A stretch of DNA of 64,000 bases, from contig NZ_CP152049.1 in the NCBI RefSeq assembly GCF_038630985.1, forward strand, positions 1,058,001 through 1,122,000. Reading direction: 5' to 3'. Both the position numbers and the translations under genes were made by a program. Below the pieces are notes generated by a model that was not told the DNA's origin, ran no database searches, and worked only from the letters and a program-made list of their open reading frames with translations. Positions 18,340 to 28,000 of this stretch are shown piece after piece (within the stretch, counting starts at the first letter, position 1; each line of letters opens with the position of its first letter). Source of the DNA: Paenibacillus sp. FSL H8-0548. GTDB lineage: Bacteria; Bacillota; Bacilli; Paenibacillales; Paenibacillaceae.

Positions 18340-18377
18340 TCAACGGTCTTTTCAGATAAAACTGAGCAGACCGTTGA
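18340..18377 (+). terminator. Hairpin between receptor gene and kinase gene
   Basis: TCAACGGTCT and AGACCGTTGA form a perfect 10-bp stem around an 18-base loop with its own small stem (TTTCAG/CTGAG), followed by TTTT. It can end or attenuate transcription between transporter and kinase genes. Confidence 0.7.
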
Positions 18378-18433
18378 TTTTCCTTGTATTTCAGCATGAA
18401 AAGCAGCATCAAGAGGAAAGCGGTGCATGAATC

Positions 18434-20233
18434 GTGAAATGGTTGCGTGGTCTAAAATCTTCATTCCGTAAACAAATTATTTTTACTTCCTTTCTCTGTT
18501 TAGTGATTCCTGTCGGGGGCATTATGCTGAATACGAGTTTCTTTACTATTAATTTAATCGAAGAACGAGCCGTACATACAGCATCCGAGTCGTTAGAGGT
18601 TACTGAGGCGCATATTTCAAATGTTATGAACAACTTGATAAGGATTACGAATAACATTCAATTTGATGTGGAGATGGGATCGATCTTAAGATCTCCCGTA
18701 ACGGAAGGCTATAAAGCCTTTGAAATGCAGAAGAAAGTGGAGGAAAAGCTCAGTTCATTCACGTCAGATCATTTCGGAATCTATAGCACGATCCTTCTTG
18801 CCGATGATAGATACTATTCGGATTACAGTTATTACGAATATCATCCTTTACGTTTCAAGGAGGAGGCCTGGTTCTCGAATCTTCAATTTAAGGATTCCTC
18901 CGATACCTATTGGGTTGGAGTTCACCCGACCTATATAAAATCCGAAAGCAATCGTTATCCATATATGATCACGATTGCACGCACATTGCGCGATAGCTCT
19001 TCGAAACCATACGCCTATGTCATTGCCAGCATCCATGAATTACAGCTTCGTTCTATCATAGAACAATATAGCGATAGTCAAAATATTATGCTGCTTTCCG
19101 AAGATGGTACTATCCTATCAGCTAGCGATCATATAGGCGAGAAATACCCTCAATTCGGAGAATGGAATCAATCAGGCGATGTAACGGTACGCGAGTCTGA
19201 CGAAGAGAAACAGATTGGGGTCATGAAAAATCTCCCTTTTGCCGGTTGGAAGCTGATTAGTCTTACTCCCTACAAGAATGTTACCACTCAAGTTAATACG
19301 ATCTTCAAATCAAATTTTTTGCTCCAAATCGGTTTTGTTATTTTGTTTTTATTGATTCTCATTTATTTATTGCGCCAATTTACGAAGCCCATTGTCAGGC
19401 TAGTCAAGATCGCAACGAATATTGAAGCGGGTAATTTGTCCATGCGATCTAACATCAGTGGACCGGATGAATTCGTGAAGCTCGGCCGATCATTTGACAC
19501 GATGCTGGACAGCATTGAGTTGATGATAAAACAGATTACTTATGAACAGGAATTGAAAAGAAGAGCGGAATTAGCGATGCTGCAGGCTCAGATAAATCCA
19601 CATTTTTTATTTAATATATTAAACGCTGTCCGCATGCGAATCATTCTGAGGGGAGATCGTGATAATGCCAATATTATTAGTTCATTATCGCGTTTGCTTC
19701 GTCAAACGATCAATGGTGACCTCGAGTTCATCACCCTGAAGGAAGAAGTGGATCTTGTAGAGGATTATATGAAATTAATGCTGTTTACCTCTAAGAATCC
19801 ATTTCAATATGAGATTGAATTAAGCTCTGAATCGTTGCTCGAGTCCGTTCCGCGGTTTATTCTGCAGCCGATTATTGAGAATTCTTTAATCCATGCTTTG
19901 CAGCAGAGCAAAGGAAAGATCAGTATCCATGCATGGAAAATGCAAGAGAAGCTAGTACTAGCCATTCAGGACGATGGGATTGGAATGACCGCAAGTGAGT
20001 TAGAGATTTTGCGAAACAAACTTAAATTGGGTGTTGAAAGTGGCAATGTTCGAGCAAAAAACAGCAATGGCATGTCAGGCATCGGTTTAATCAATGTATA
20101 CGAGCGGTTGAAATTGGTATATGGACAAGGGTTTCTAATGGAGTTAGAGAGCGAACCGGGAAAGGGAACCATGATCAAATTAGTTATACAGGAGGGAGAA
20201 GATAAAAGTCATGTGGAAGGTTATGCTGGTTGA
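18434..20233 (+). CDS. YesM-type sensor histidine kinase
   Basis: A 599-residue membrane kinase: transmembrane segment at about 15-36, extracellular sensor region (about 37-290), second segment at about 291-313, HAMP (about 314-366), a His_kinase domain with QAQINPHFLFNILNAV at about 383-398, and an HATPase domain (IIENSLIHAL, DDGIGM, GIGLINVYERL). It starts at GTG 18434. The last 23 bases overlap the next gene. It should sense the sugar or its receptor and phosphorylate the YesN-like partner. Confidence 0.92.
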   Translation: MKWLRGLKSSFRKQIIFTSFLCLVIPVGGIMLNTSFFTINLIEERAVHTASESLEVTEAHISNVMNNLIRITNNIQFDVEMGSILRSPVTEGYKAFEMQKKVEEKLSSFTSDHFGIYSTILLADDRYYSDYSYYEYHPLRFKEEAWFSNLQFKDSSDTYWVGVHPTYIKSESNRYPYMITIARTLRDSSSKPYAYVIASIHELQLRSIIEQYSDSQNIMLLSEDGTILSASDHIGEKYPQFGEWNQSGDVTVRESDEEKQIGVMKNLPFAGWKLISLTPYKNVTTQVNTIFKSNFLLQIGFVILFLLILIYLLRQFTKPIVRLVKIATNIEAGNLSMRSNISGPDEFVKLGRSFDTMLDSIELMIKQITYEQELKRRAELAMLQAQINPHFLFNILNAVRMRIILRGDRDNANIISSLSRLLRQTINGDLEFITLKEEVDLVEDYMKLMLFTSKNPFQYEIELSSESLLESVPRFILQPIIENSLIHALQQSKGKISIHAWKMQEKLVLAIQDDGIGMTASELEILRNKLKLGVESGNVRAKNSNGMSGIGLINVYERLKLVYGQGFLMELESEPGKGTMIKLVIQEGEDKSHVEGYAG

Positions 20234-21815
20234 TGATAGTTATCCCGTACTTGAATTCTTATCACAACTCATTCCTTGGGATTCATTGGATATGCATGTG
20301 ATAGGCCAACATCAAAACGGCTTGGAAGCGCTGGAGCATTGCAAGCTCGATATGCCTCATCTTCTGATTACGGATATAGGGATGCCAGTGATGAACGGTT
20401 TGGATCTGATCAAGGCTGTTAAAGAAATCGATCACCGAGTGCGGGTTATTATTTTGTCATGTCAAGATGATTTTCAATATGCCCAACAAGCCATCAAGCT
20501 AAGCGTAGATGAATACGTGTTGAAAGAAACGATGGAGCCTGAAACGATGATCGAGCTGATGGAAAACGTACACTTGCAAATGAAACAAGAAAACAAGGAA
20601 CGGTCGAGTCAAGAGCAGCTGCAGATCTTGATGGACCGAAATCATTCATCATTAAAGGCAAGCTTTATTCGTTCGACTGTATCAAATCCTCTAGTCGATC
20701 CTAAACGATGGCTTGCTGAAGCGCAGGGGTTTGGAATTGATCTGGAAAAGCAGAGCTATTTGCCTGTCCTTTGTTACGCTAATCATTTCCGAGAAATGAA
20801 ACAACGCTTTCAAACGAAAGAGCTATTTACTTATGTTCTTGAAAGCGGTTTATATGAATTAGTTGATGCAAGGGTGCGCGGAGTGACCTTTCAATATTCA
20901 GTCAATGAAATCATTTTGCTAGTTCCTCTGCAAGGAAATTTTGGGGGTAAAGCCGTAGATGAGGTATTTCTTCATTTGCGCGCCATACAAGAGGAGTTTA
21001 AATCTGATTTAAAAATGAATCTGTCCTTCATGATTTCTAAACCAGCTCACTCCCCTCAAGAAATCAAATATAATGTGAAGGAATTAACGGAGAGCAAGGA
21101 CTTGCGTTTTTATGCTGCGGGGAAAACGATTTATCATTGGTCTGCGTTTCGAGACTCTAATGATGATATCTATAAAAATTATTCAAAAGCATTGGATGAA
21201 TTCAAACAACTCATTGCAGAATGCGAGACTGATCGGGTGAAGGAGATACTACACGACTGGGAGCAATGGATCAGATCGCACTATTTTAAAGTGGAGGAAG
21301 TTCGGGGCTGGGTGATTAAGCTTTTGTCCGATATCGACCTGAAGTATCGTTCGCAGCAGCAGTTTCAATATGTTTATTCTACAGAAGCGCTTCATAACAC
21401 TCTCCTCGAGCTAGAATCGTTGGAAGAGTTGTTTATATTTGTGCAGCATTTTATTATGGAAAAAATCGATTACGTCGCCAAAACACAACACGAAAGTCAA
21501 AGAAAAGAAGTCATTGAAGCTAAACGTTATGTGAGAACACATTTGTCACAGAAGATTACGATGGATGAGGTTGCCCGCATGCTTCATCTTAACGGAAGCC
21601 ACTTCAGCCGGATTTTCAAGATGGAAACAGGAGAGACCTTTATCGAATTTGTCACGCGGGCCAAGATGGAGCAGGCACAGGAGTATTTGATACAATCCGA
21701 AAAAAGTGTAGAACAGATTGCCGAAATGGTGGGCTATGAGAATACAAGCTATTTCATCAAATTGTTTAAATTATCGTCGGGAATGTCTCCGGTTGAATAT
21801 CGAAGGCTGAAGTAA
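20211..21815 (+). CDS. YesN-type response regulator (REC + AraC HTH)
   Basis: A 534-residue regulator with a receiver domain (about 1-120; phosphoacceptor Asp in LLITDIGMPVMNG, Lys in YVLKETM), a long middle part and a C-terminal AraC double HTH (about 435-534; MDEVARMLHLNGSHFSRIFK and IAEMVGYENTSYFIKLFK). It is translationally coupled to the upstream kinase and probably activates the adjacent importer operon. Confidence 0.93.
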   Translation: MWKVMLVDDSYPVLEFLSQLIPWDSLDMHVIGQHQNGLEALEHCKLDMPHLLITDIGMPVMNGLDLIKAVKEIDHRVRVIILSCQDDFQYAQQAIKLSVDEYVLKETMEPETMIELMENVHLQMKQENKERSSQEQLQILMDRNHSSLKASFIRSTVSNPLVDPKRWLAEAQGFGIDLEKQSYLPVLCYANHFREMKQRFQTKELFTYVLESGLYELVDARVRGVTFQYSVNEIILLVPLQGNFGGKAVDEVFLHLRAIQEEFKSDLKMNLSFMISKPAHSPQEIKYNVKELTESKDLRFYAAGKTIYHWSAFRDSNDDIYKNYSKALDEFKQLIAECETDRVKEILHDWEQWIRSHYFKVEEVRGWVIKLLSDIDLKYRSQQQFQYVYSTEALHNTLLELESLEELFIFVQHFIMEKIDYVAKTQHESQRKEVIEAKRYVRTHLSQKITMDEVARMLHLNGSHFSRIFKMETGETFIEFVTRAKMEQAQEYLIQSEKSVEQIAEMVGYENTSYFIKLFKLSSGMSPVEYRRLK

Positions 21816-21853
21816 TTAATGAAGTGGGGACCACTTCATTATCCAGCACGAAT

Positions 21854-22699
21854 CTAAGCTTCGTGCTTCGACTTCTTGTACTGTTCCGGCGTAACGCCGG
21901 TCTGCTTCTTGAATACACGGCTAAAATGGGCGAGATGCTTGAATCCGACCCTATAGCAAACATCTGTGACGGTCAGCTTTTTTTGCAGAAGGAACAAAAT
22001 TTTCGCTTGATTGATACGACGCCTGTACAGAAAATCGAATATGGTAATACCGGTTACTTCTTTAAACAATTTGGATAAATAAAATTTACTCATATGCAGG
22101 TGTTCTTGAAGCTGCTCTAAGTGGATGTCCTCCATATAGTTGTTCTCGAGAAACGAAATGATGCTTTGCACCGTCATCGCCTTTTGTGATGGAAGCTCTC
22201 CACGATCTTTAAGCGGTTTTTGGCAGTATTCGTAAATGAGATGCAGCAGATCGACAAAGGCCAGACGGAACCGGCTATAGCCGATAGGATCTTTCTGAGC
22301 TAATCGTTCGTGCATGCGCAGCAGTATTTCTTCGAATTCTTTTTTCTCTTGGCCCAGTAAGCGAATCCGGTAATTATTCAATTCCTGAAACGGCTGCAAA
22401 ATATTTAATGAGTAGAGCGGTTCCATGAATCCCTGCAGCTCCGCAGGTTCAAAATGAATGATCGAGCGAACATACTCGACTTCGGGGTCGATATTCGCGC
22501 AATGCAGCGTCATACCGTTCAATAGGATAAGATCGCCCGGTACCAGCTCGTAAATTTTATCGCCAATTAAATAATTGCACTTTCCGCTATGAAAATAATA
22601 GACTTCGTAGAAATTATGAGAGTGAAAAACGGAATTGATTGCTCTGTTGTTGATATAACTGAAACGGATCTTTTCTGGGTAAGGTGCAACAGATTTCAT
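21854..22699 (-). CDS. AraC-family regulator with cupin domain
   Basis: A 281-residue regulator: cupin sensor (about 10-110; FHSHNFYEVYYFHSGKCNYL) and AraC HTH (about 180-278; LEQLQEHLHMSKFYLSKLFK, VCYRVGFKHLAHFSRVFK). It is convergent with the YesN-like gene and downstream of the isomerase gene on its own strand, so it probably tunes the sugar catabolic genes. Confidence 0.9.
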   Translation of the reverse strand: MKSVAPYPEKIRFSYINNRAINSVFHSHNFYEVYYFHSGKCNYLIGDKIYELVPGDLILLNGMTLHCANIDPEVEYVRSIIHFEPAELQGFMEPLYSLNILQPFQELNNYRIRLLGQEKKEFEEILLRMHERLAQKDPIGYSRFRLAFVDLLHLIYEYCQKPLKDRGELPSQKAMTVQSIISFLENNYMEDIHLEQLQEHLHMSKFYLSKLFKEVTGITIFDFLYRRRINQAKILFLLQKKLTVTDVCYRVGFKHLAHFSRVFKKQTGVTPEQYKKSKHEA

Positions 22700-22757
22700 A
22701 CAAAAAATTCCTTTCCTTTAACATTCACGATGGGGAAGGCAAGTACTTCGCTAATAT

Positions 22758-22821
22758 GCTCCGCACCGAGATAGCCATAATAAAGTCGCCGTTTGGCCGC
22801 GACTGGCTTACGGTGCGGAGC
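22758..22821. promoter_or_regulatory. Long structured hairpin between isomerase and AraC genes
   Basis: Perfect 11-bp outer arms (GCTCCGCACCG and CGGTGCGGAGC) enclose AGCC/GGCT and an inner AGTCGC/GCGACT stem. The 64-base structure has no T-tract on the minus side, so it could be a processing or attenuation structure or a small repeat element. Its role is not known. Confidence 0.5.
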
Positions 22822-22834
22822 TCCCATTACTAGC

Positions 22835-23602
22835 TTAAGCCTTTGCGCCGAGCTCTATCAAATTATTAAAGCTGATTGCCAAGCTTTCAAAAGGATCGCG
22901 TCCGTAACAATTGTCTTGTTCAACGGGGGCCCATTCTATTCCAACACGTTCACAGGCCTCTAATATTGAAGGATAATTCATGTTTCCTTCTCCGACCTCG
23001 GCAAAGCGGCGCTCTCTGTCACTAGTTACTGCAAAATCCTTTAAGTGTACGAGTGTCATGCGCCCTTTAAGCTTGTGAAGCCATTCTATCGGATCCGCTC
23101 CGCCCGCTTGAACCCAAAATAGGTCGATTAGGAAGTCTACAGCTTCCTTATCCGTCTCCTCCATAAGGATGTCCATTCCGGTTTTTCCATCAAATTTTGC
23201 AAACTCGAACTCATGGTTATGGTAAAAAAAACGCAGTCCTGCCTGGTTTAGCTTTTTTCCAATTTCCGTCGCTTCTTTGGCAAAAGCGGAATAGCCTTCC
23301 TTGCTGCTGCGGTATTCTAGCGGCATAGCACCTAATCCTACATATTTGCAGTCCCAAATCTTATGCTTTTCAATGACAGCATCCAGATTGCCAGTTAAGT
23401 CTGCGAATGGAATATGAGTCGCACAGATTGTCAACTGCTCCCGATCCGCAATTTCTTTCAATTCCTTATCGCCAATAGGGCCCAGACCAGAAGCTTGAAT
23501 GGCATGATATCCAATTTGTTTAACTTTTTTTAGACTGCTTGCAATATCCTCGGGGGTTTTCAAAAAATCTCTAAGTGTGTAAAGCTGTGCTGCTATTCTC
23601 AT
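22835..23602 (-). CDS. Sugar phosphate isomerase/epimerase-like TIM-barrel protein
   Basis: A 255-residue protein of the xylose-isomerase-like TIM-barrel group (AP-endonuclease 2 superfamily). Likely metal ligands are in FYHNHEFEF and LVHLKDF and the Glu in APVEQDNC. The N-terminal AAQLYTLRDFLKTPEDIA is typical. It sits 51 bases after the Gfo/Idh gene, so the two probably act together on a sugar, such as an inositol or keto-sugar; substrate unproven. Confidence 0.9.
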   Translation of the reverse strand: MRIAAQLYTLRDFLKTPEDIASSLKKVKQIGYHAIQASGLGPIGDKELKEIADREQLTICATHIPFADLTGNLDAVIEKHKIWDCKYVGLGAMPLEYRSSKEGYSAFAKEATEIGKKLNQAGLRFFYHNHEFEFAKFDGKTGMDILMEETDKEAVDFLIDLFWVQAGGADPIEWLHKLKGRMTLVHLKDFAVTSDRERRFAEVGEGNMNYPSILEACERVGIEWAPVEQDNCYGRDPFESLAISFNNLIELGAKA

Positions 23603-23653
23603 TTTTTCACCCGTTTCAAGTTTTTTTAAGATGATATTGTACTATCTTGCTGC

Positions 23654-24823
23654 TTAATGTGAACCAACCACGTCAAGCGTTTGATTATTACCGGTTTTTT
23701 TGGCTTTTGAAGATTGTTGGATTTTTTCCTGCAGCAGCTCATAAAACAAATCTTCATCGATAGGTGTATCCACCCAATTGTCAGTCCAGGTCGAAAGCAG
23801 CATGGCATTGGAGAGAGTCAGGCCATTGATGCCTTCTTCACCGGGAGCAAGCAGCGGTGTTCCTTTCACAATGGCATTTACCCAGTTCTGTGTAAGCTCT
23901 TTGTGGCCATGGGGTTTATTTTCAATCGGAATATCACATTTCCAGCATTCCGGCTGTCCAAAACCTCCCGTAAACGTTCGGTTAAATTCAGCTTCCGACT
24001 CACGTAAGCGCCAAAACGTCAGTTGATCGTTTTCGACCACGATTTTACCGCGGTCTCCCGTCACTTCAAAACGATTGGTTCCCGGAGCCTCGCCAGTTGT
24101 CGTTACGAACACGCCAGTGGCTCCATTCTCGTACTCTACAAATGCGGTGACATCGTCTTCCACTTCAATGTCACGGTTTTTACCGAAATAGCAGAATGCC
24201 CGGATGCGTTTAGGCTTAAGCCCTGTTGTCCACTGCCAAAGGTCGAGCTGATGCGGATCCTGGTTGATGAGTACCCCGCCGCCTTCTCCTTCCCATGTCG
24301 CGCGCCAGTCACCCGAATCGTAATAGCTTTGTGAGCGGTACCAGTTCGTGATGATCCAGTTTGTCCGGCGTACTTCTCCAAGCTCTCCAGACGAAATCAA
24401 GTCCTTCAGCTTGGCATAAAGCGGATTAGTGCGCTGATTATACATAATGCTGAACACTTTGCTAGACTTGGCTGCAACTTCGTTCATCCTCCGAACTTCC
24501 TTCGTATAGACCCCAGCAGGCTTTTCAATCATGACATGCAGATCTTTCTCTAAAGCCTTAATTGCGAGTGACGGGTGACTGTAGTGTGGGGTAGCGATAA
24601 GTACTCCGTCAAAGCTGCCGCTGCTTAAAAATACATCTATGTCGTTGAACAAAAGAACCTTATCGCCCCATTGCTGCTTAGCCCACTTCAAACGTTCGGG
24701 AGCGTTATCGCATATAGCTGTAAGCTCTGCATTCTGCACTTCATTTTGAATCAAATACGTGGCGTGTTTCACACCCATATTCCCAAGACCGATGATGCCA
24801 ATACGTAATTTAGTGATGATCCT
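23654..24823 (-). CDS. Gfo/Idh/MocA-family oxidoreductase, start unclear
   Basis: An NAD(P)-dependent sugar dehydrogenase-like protein. The Rossmann start GIIGLGNMG is encoded, and EKPAGVY (catalytic Lys) and the C-terminal beta-sheet domain are intact. The first canonical start in frame is the ATG at 24778, but that lies inside the Rossmann motif and would destroy it. Upstream the frame is open only to a stop at 24824-24826, with no ATG, GTG or TTG; an AAGGAT ribosome site sits next to ATC codons at 24820 and 24817. Either a rare ATC/ATT start is used or the 5' end has a small indel. I give the open limit as the end. Confidence 0.8.
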   Translation of the reverse strand, partial: RIITKLRIGIIGLGNMGVKHATYLIQNEVQNAELTAICDNAPERLKWAKQQWGDKVLLFNDIDVFLSSGSFDGVLIATPHYSHPSLAIKALEKDLHVMIEKPAGVYTKEVRRMNEVAAKSSKVFSIMYNQRTNPLYAKLKDLISSGELGEVRRTNWIITNWYRSQSYYDSGDWRATWEGEGGGVLINQDPHQLDLWQWTTGLKPKRIRAFCYFGKNRDIEVEDDVTAFVEYENGATGVFVTTTGEAPGTNRFEVTGDRGKIVVENDQLTFWRLRESEAEFNRTFTGGFGQPECWKCDIPIENKPHGHKELTQNWVNAIVKGTPLLAPGEEGINGLTLSNAMLLSTWTDNWVDTPIDEDLFYELLQEKIQQSSKAKKTGNNQTLDVVGSH

Positions 24824-24969
24824 TCATCCTTTCAACTTATGGAAATAGTAACGTTTTCAATAGGTTAATCGTAACATGAATCGCTGCGTATCCTATTCAC
24901 TGACGTTGATCAAATTCGCTCAGAATTTGATTCTCGTTGTTTAACGGGAAACGAGTGGAGTGCTTATTA

Positions 24970-24998
24970 TTGAATGTCCAATATTTTCTTGTTATAAT
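24970..24998 (+). promoter_or_regulatory. SigA-type promoter of iron-linked ABC exporter
   Basis: TTGAAT (24970-24975) and a perfect TATAAT (24993-24998) with a 17-base spacer. Confidence 0.8.
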
Positions 24999-24999
24999 T

Positions 25000-25018
25000 G
25001 AAAATAATTATCATTATC
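25000..25018 (+). promoter_or_regulatory. Fur box
   Basis: GAAAATAATTATCATTATC matches the classic 19-bp Fur consensus at 16 of 19 positions by my count. It sits just after the -10 box, across the expected transcription start, so Fur with iron should repress the gene that follows. Confidence 0.8.
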
Positions 25019-25042
25019 ATTGAAATTATACTAATTTAGGGA

Positions 25043-28000
25043 GTGATCGTCACGGAATCTAAAGCGATACAAGCCAAACGAAATTCGGCGCCGAAGGCCG
25101 ATAAAATCAAACCGCCTTCCCCCATATCCCGCTTAAAACCTTTCCTGCTCAAGCGGAAAGCGGTGCTGGCCGGCTCGATTGCGACGGGCGTTGTTGCTAC
25201 CCTGATGGGTCTTATTCCTTACTGGGTCATCTATCGGATCTGCATGGGGCTGACGAACGGCAGCTTGCTCGGCGATCTAGCGCAATTGCTCGCGCTTGCT
25301 GGGACGGCTTTGTTTGCGATTGCGCTCAAAGGGCTGCTGACGGCGTTGTCGACAAATTGGACGCATCGCGTCGCCTACGACGTGGTGTATGAGGTCCGCA
25401 TGGCCTTGGCGGATAAGCTGGCCAAGCTGCCGCTCGGCTACTTCGATCGGACGGACAGCGGTAAGATCAAGCACACGTTGAATGAAGACGTGGAGCAATT
25501 GGAGGAAGGCCTTGCCCATCTGCTGCCGGACATTACGGCAAGCACGGCCTTGCCGATACTCTCCTTTGCCATCATGTTTGCGATGGATTGGCGGATGGGG
25601 CTGGCCGTGCTCGCTTTCATCGGTGTAACGGTGGGCGGTTACTCACTGGTGATGACCTATTTGAAACCGCTGCAAGCCGGATACGGCAAGGCTGGGGCGG
25701 CGGTCAGCAGCGCTATTCTTACTTATGTATATGGAATGAAGGTCATTCGCGCCTTCTCCCGCACCGAGTTGGCATTCGAGAGCTATGCGAAAGCGGTACG
25801 TGAATTTTCGGAGACCTCTTCCCGAATCGAAAGCAAGGGGATGCCGGCCAAAACGATTGCAGTGCTGCTCTCGCGGACGACGCTGCTGATTGTTGTTCCT
25901 TCAGGAATATGGTTGATCGCGCAGGAGCAGCTTACGGTTCCTGTACTTATCTTTTTTATCCTCATGTCTTTAGGCGTGGGGACGGCTTTATTCAAAATGC
26001 TCCGTTCGAGCGGCATGACGGCCTTTCGTTTGGCTGCATCGCTCAAAAATGTTAGCAAGATGCTGGAGGAACCGGAAATGGCGTCGGCCGATCGGCCGCA
26101 GACACCAAAGGATGCGACCATCCGGTTTCAGGATGTGACCTTTGCGTACAACAAGAAAGCGGTGCTTAGCGATGTATCGTTGGAAATTCCCGCGGGAACT
26201 ATGACAGCGCTGGTGGGTCCATCCGGAGCGGGGAAAACGACGATAGCCCGCTTGCTGCCCCGTTTCTGGGATACGGACGGCGGCAGCGTGACCATTGGCG
26301 GCGTTGATGTGCGAGAGATGAGCGAAGAGCAGTTGATGTCGCTCGTATCGTTTGTGTTTCAGGGCGCTTACTTGTTCCAGGGAACCATCATGGATAATAT
26401 CCGGCTCGGCAAGCCTGCCGCTACGGACGAGGAGGTCATGGCTGCGGCCCAGCGGGCTGGCTGTCATGCGTTCATCGAACAATTGCCGCGAGGCTATCAT
26501 ACCGCTGTCGGTGAAGGCGGCATGGCGCTCAGCGGCGGCCAGCGGCAGCGGATCAGTCTCATTCGCGCCATACTGAAAGATGCGCCAATTATCGTGCTGG
26601 ACGAGGCGACAGCGCTTGTTGATCCGGAGAACGAAGCCCGCATTCAGGATGCGCTGGCAGGGCTGCTTCATCCTGCCGACGGCGAACCCAAGACGATTCT
26701 TGCGATCGCCCATCGGCTTGGCACCGTGGTGCATGCCGACCAAATTGCCGTCATTGACGAGGGGAGTGTCTCGGCTGTCGGGACACACGGGGAACTGCTG
26801 AAGAGCAGCGAACTGTATCGCCGCCTTTGGGAGGCATATGAGGCTGGGACAGAGGATTTAGAAGAAGATCAGCCTGCTCCAGGCGCAGTGGTTGAAACAG
26901 CGATGTCCGCCTCGGATTCGCCGTTGCGGGCCGAGGCGGGTGCTGAGACGGCTGCGGATTCGCAGCCATTCGGCGTCAAGCAGGGCGGAAGCAAACCGGC
27001 GTCAGACGATCCTCACTGGCATTTGAGTGAGATGTCTGAGCTTCGGCAATCGCTGCTGCTGGCAGGCGAGAAGGGTAATCAGCTGCGAGGTGCGCTCGTT
27101 TTTTCCTTTTTTGAGAACGTGTTTACTGCGCTTGGATCGATTGCAGTGGTCGCCGTCTTGTATTATTTACTTGCCGGTCAACTCGACGAGGCGTGGCGCG
27201 CGGTGGGTTGGATGGCGTTGATGTTTGTCGGTCAAGCGCTGTTTTATTTCCTGACGAATAAATGGTCTTTTCCATTGTTCGGCCATTTTCTGACGCATAT
27301 TCGTCTGTATTTGGGTGACCGGCTGCGCAAGGTGCCTTATGGCTTTTTCCTGCAAAAGGATGCTTCGGTCCTGGAATCGCGGGTGAAAACCGACGCAGGC
27401 AGCTACATCTATGTGCCTTCCATCGTCATCGGCTTGATTAAGGCTTGCGTCATTCCGCCGCTGATTCTAATTGCGATGTTGTGGATTGATTGGCGGCTTG
27501 CATTGGTTTCGTTGGCAGGGGTGCCGCTCAGCGTTGTCTCGGCATGGCTTGCGGAACGGAAGCTGAAGGGAATTATGCAGAAGCTGTCGCTTGCACGACA
27601 GGCAGCCAACAGCCGAATTTTGGAGTATATTCGCGGCATAGCTGTCATCCGTTCCTTCGGACTGGCCGGTAGCCGGATGCAAAGCTATGAGGAAACGATT
27701 CGAAAATACAGAGATGCCAGTATTGCGATTAATCGGGGGCTGACTCCGTATACGGCCGTATACAATATTTCGTTCGAGCTGGGCTTGGCGCTGGTCTTGA
27801 TCGTCGGCGGGGTGTTCGCGGGGCAAGGTACGCTTGAACCGGCCAGCTTCATGGTGTTCCTTGTATTGGCCATTTGCTTCTATGAGCCTTTGCCGCTGAT
27901 GGATTATGCCCTGTTTAAGCGCATGTTCGCGACGACGGTGCACCATATGAACGATATTATCCAGGTCGAGGATATGCCGCTTCTGTCGTCGGAACGCCGG

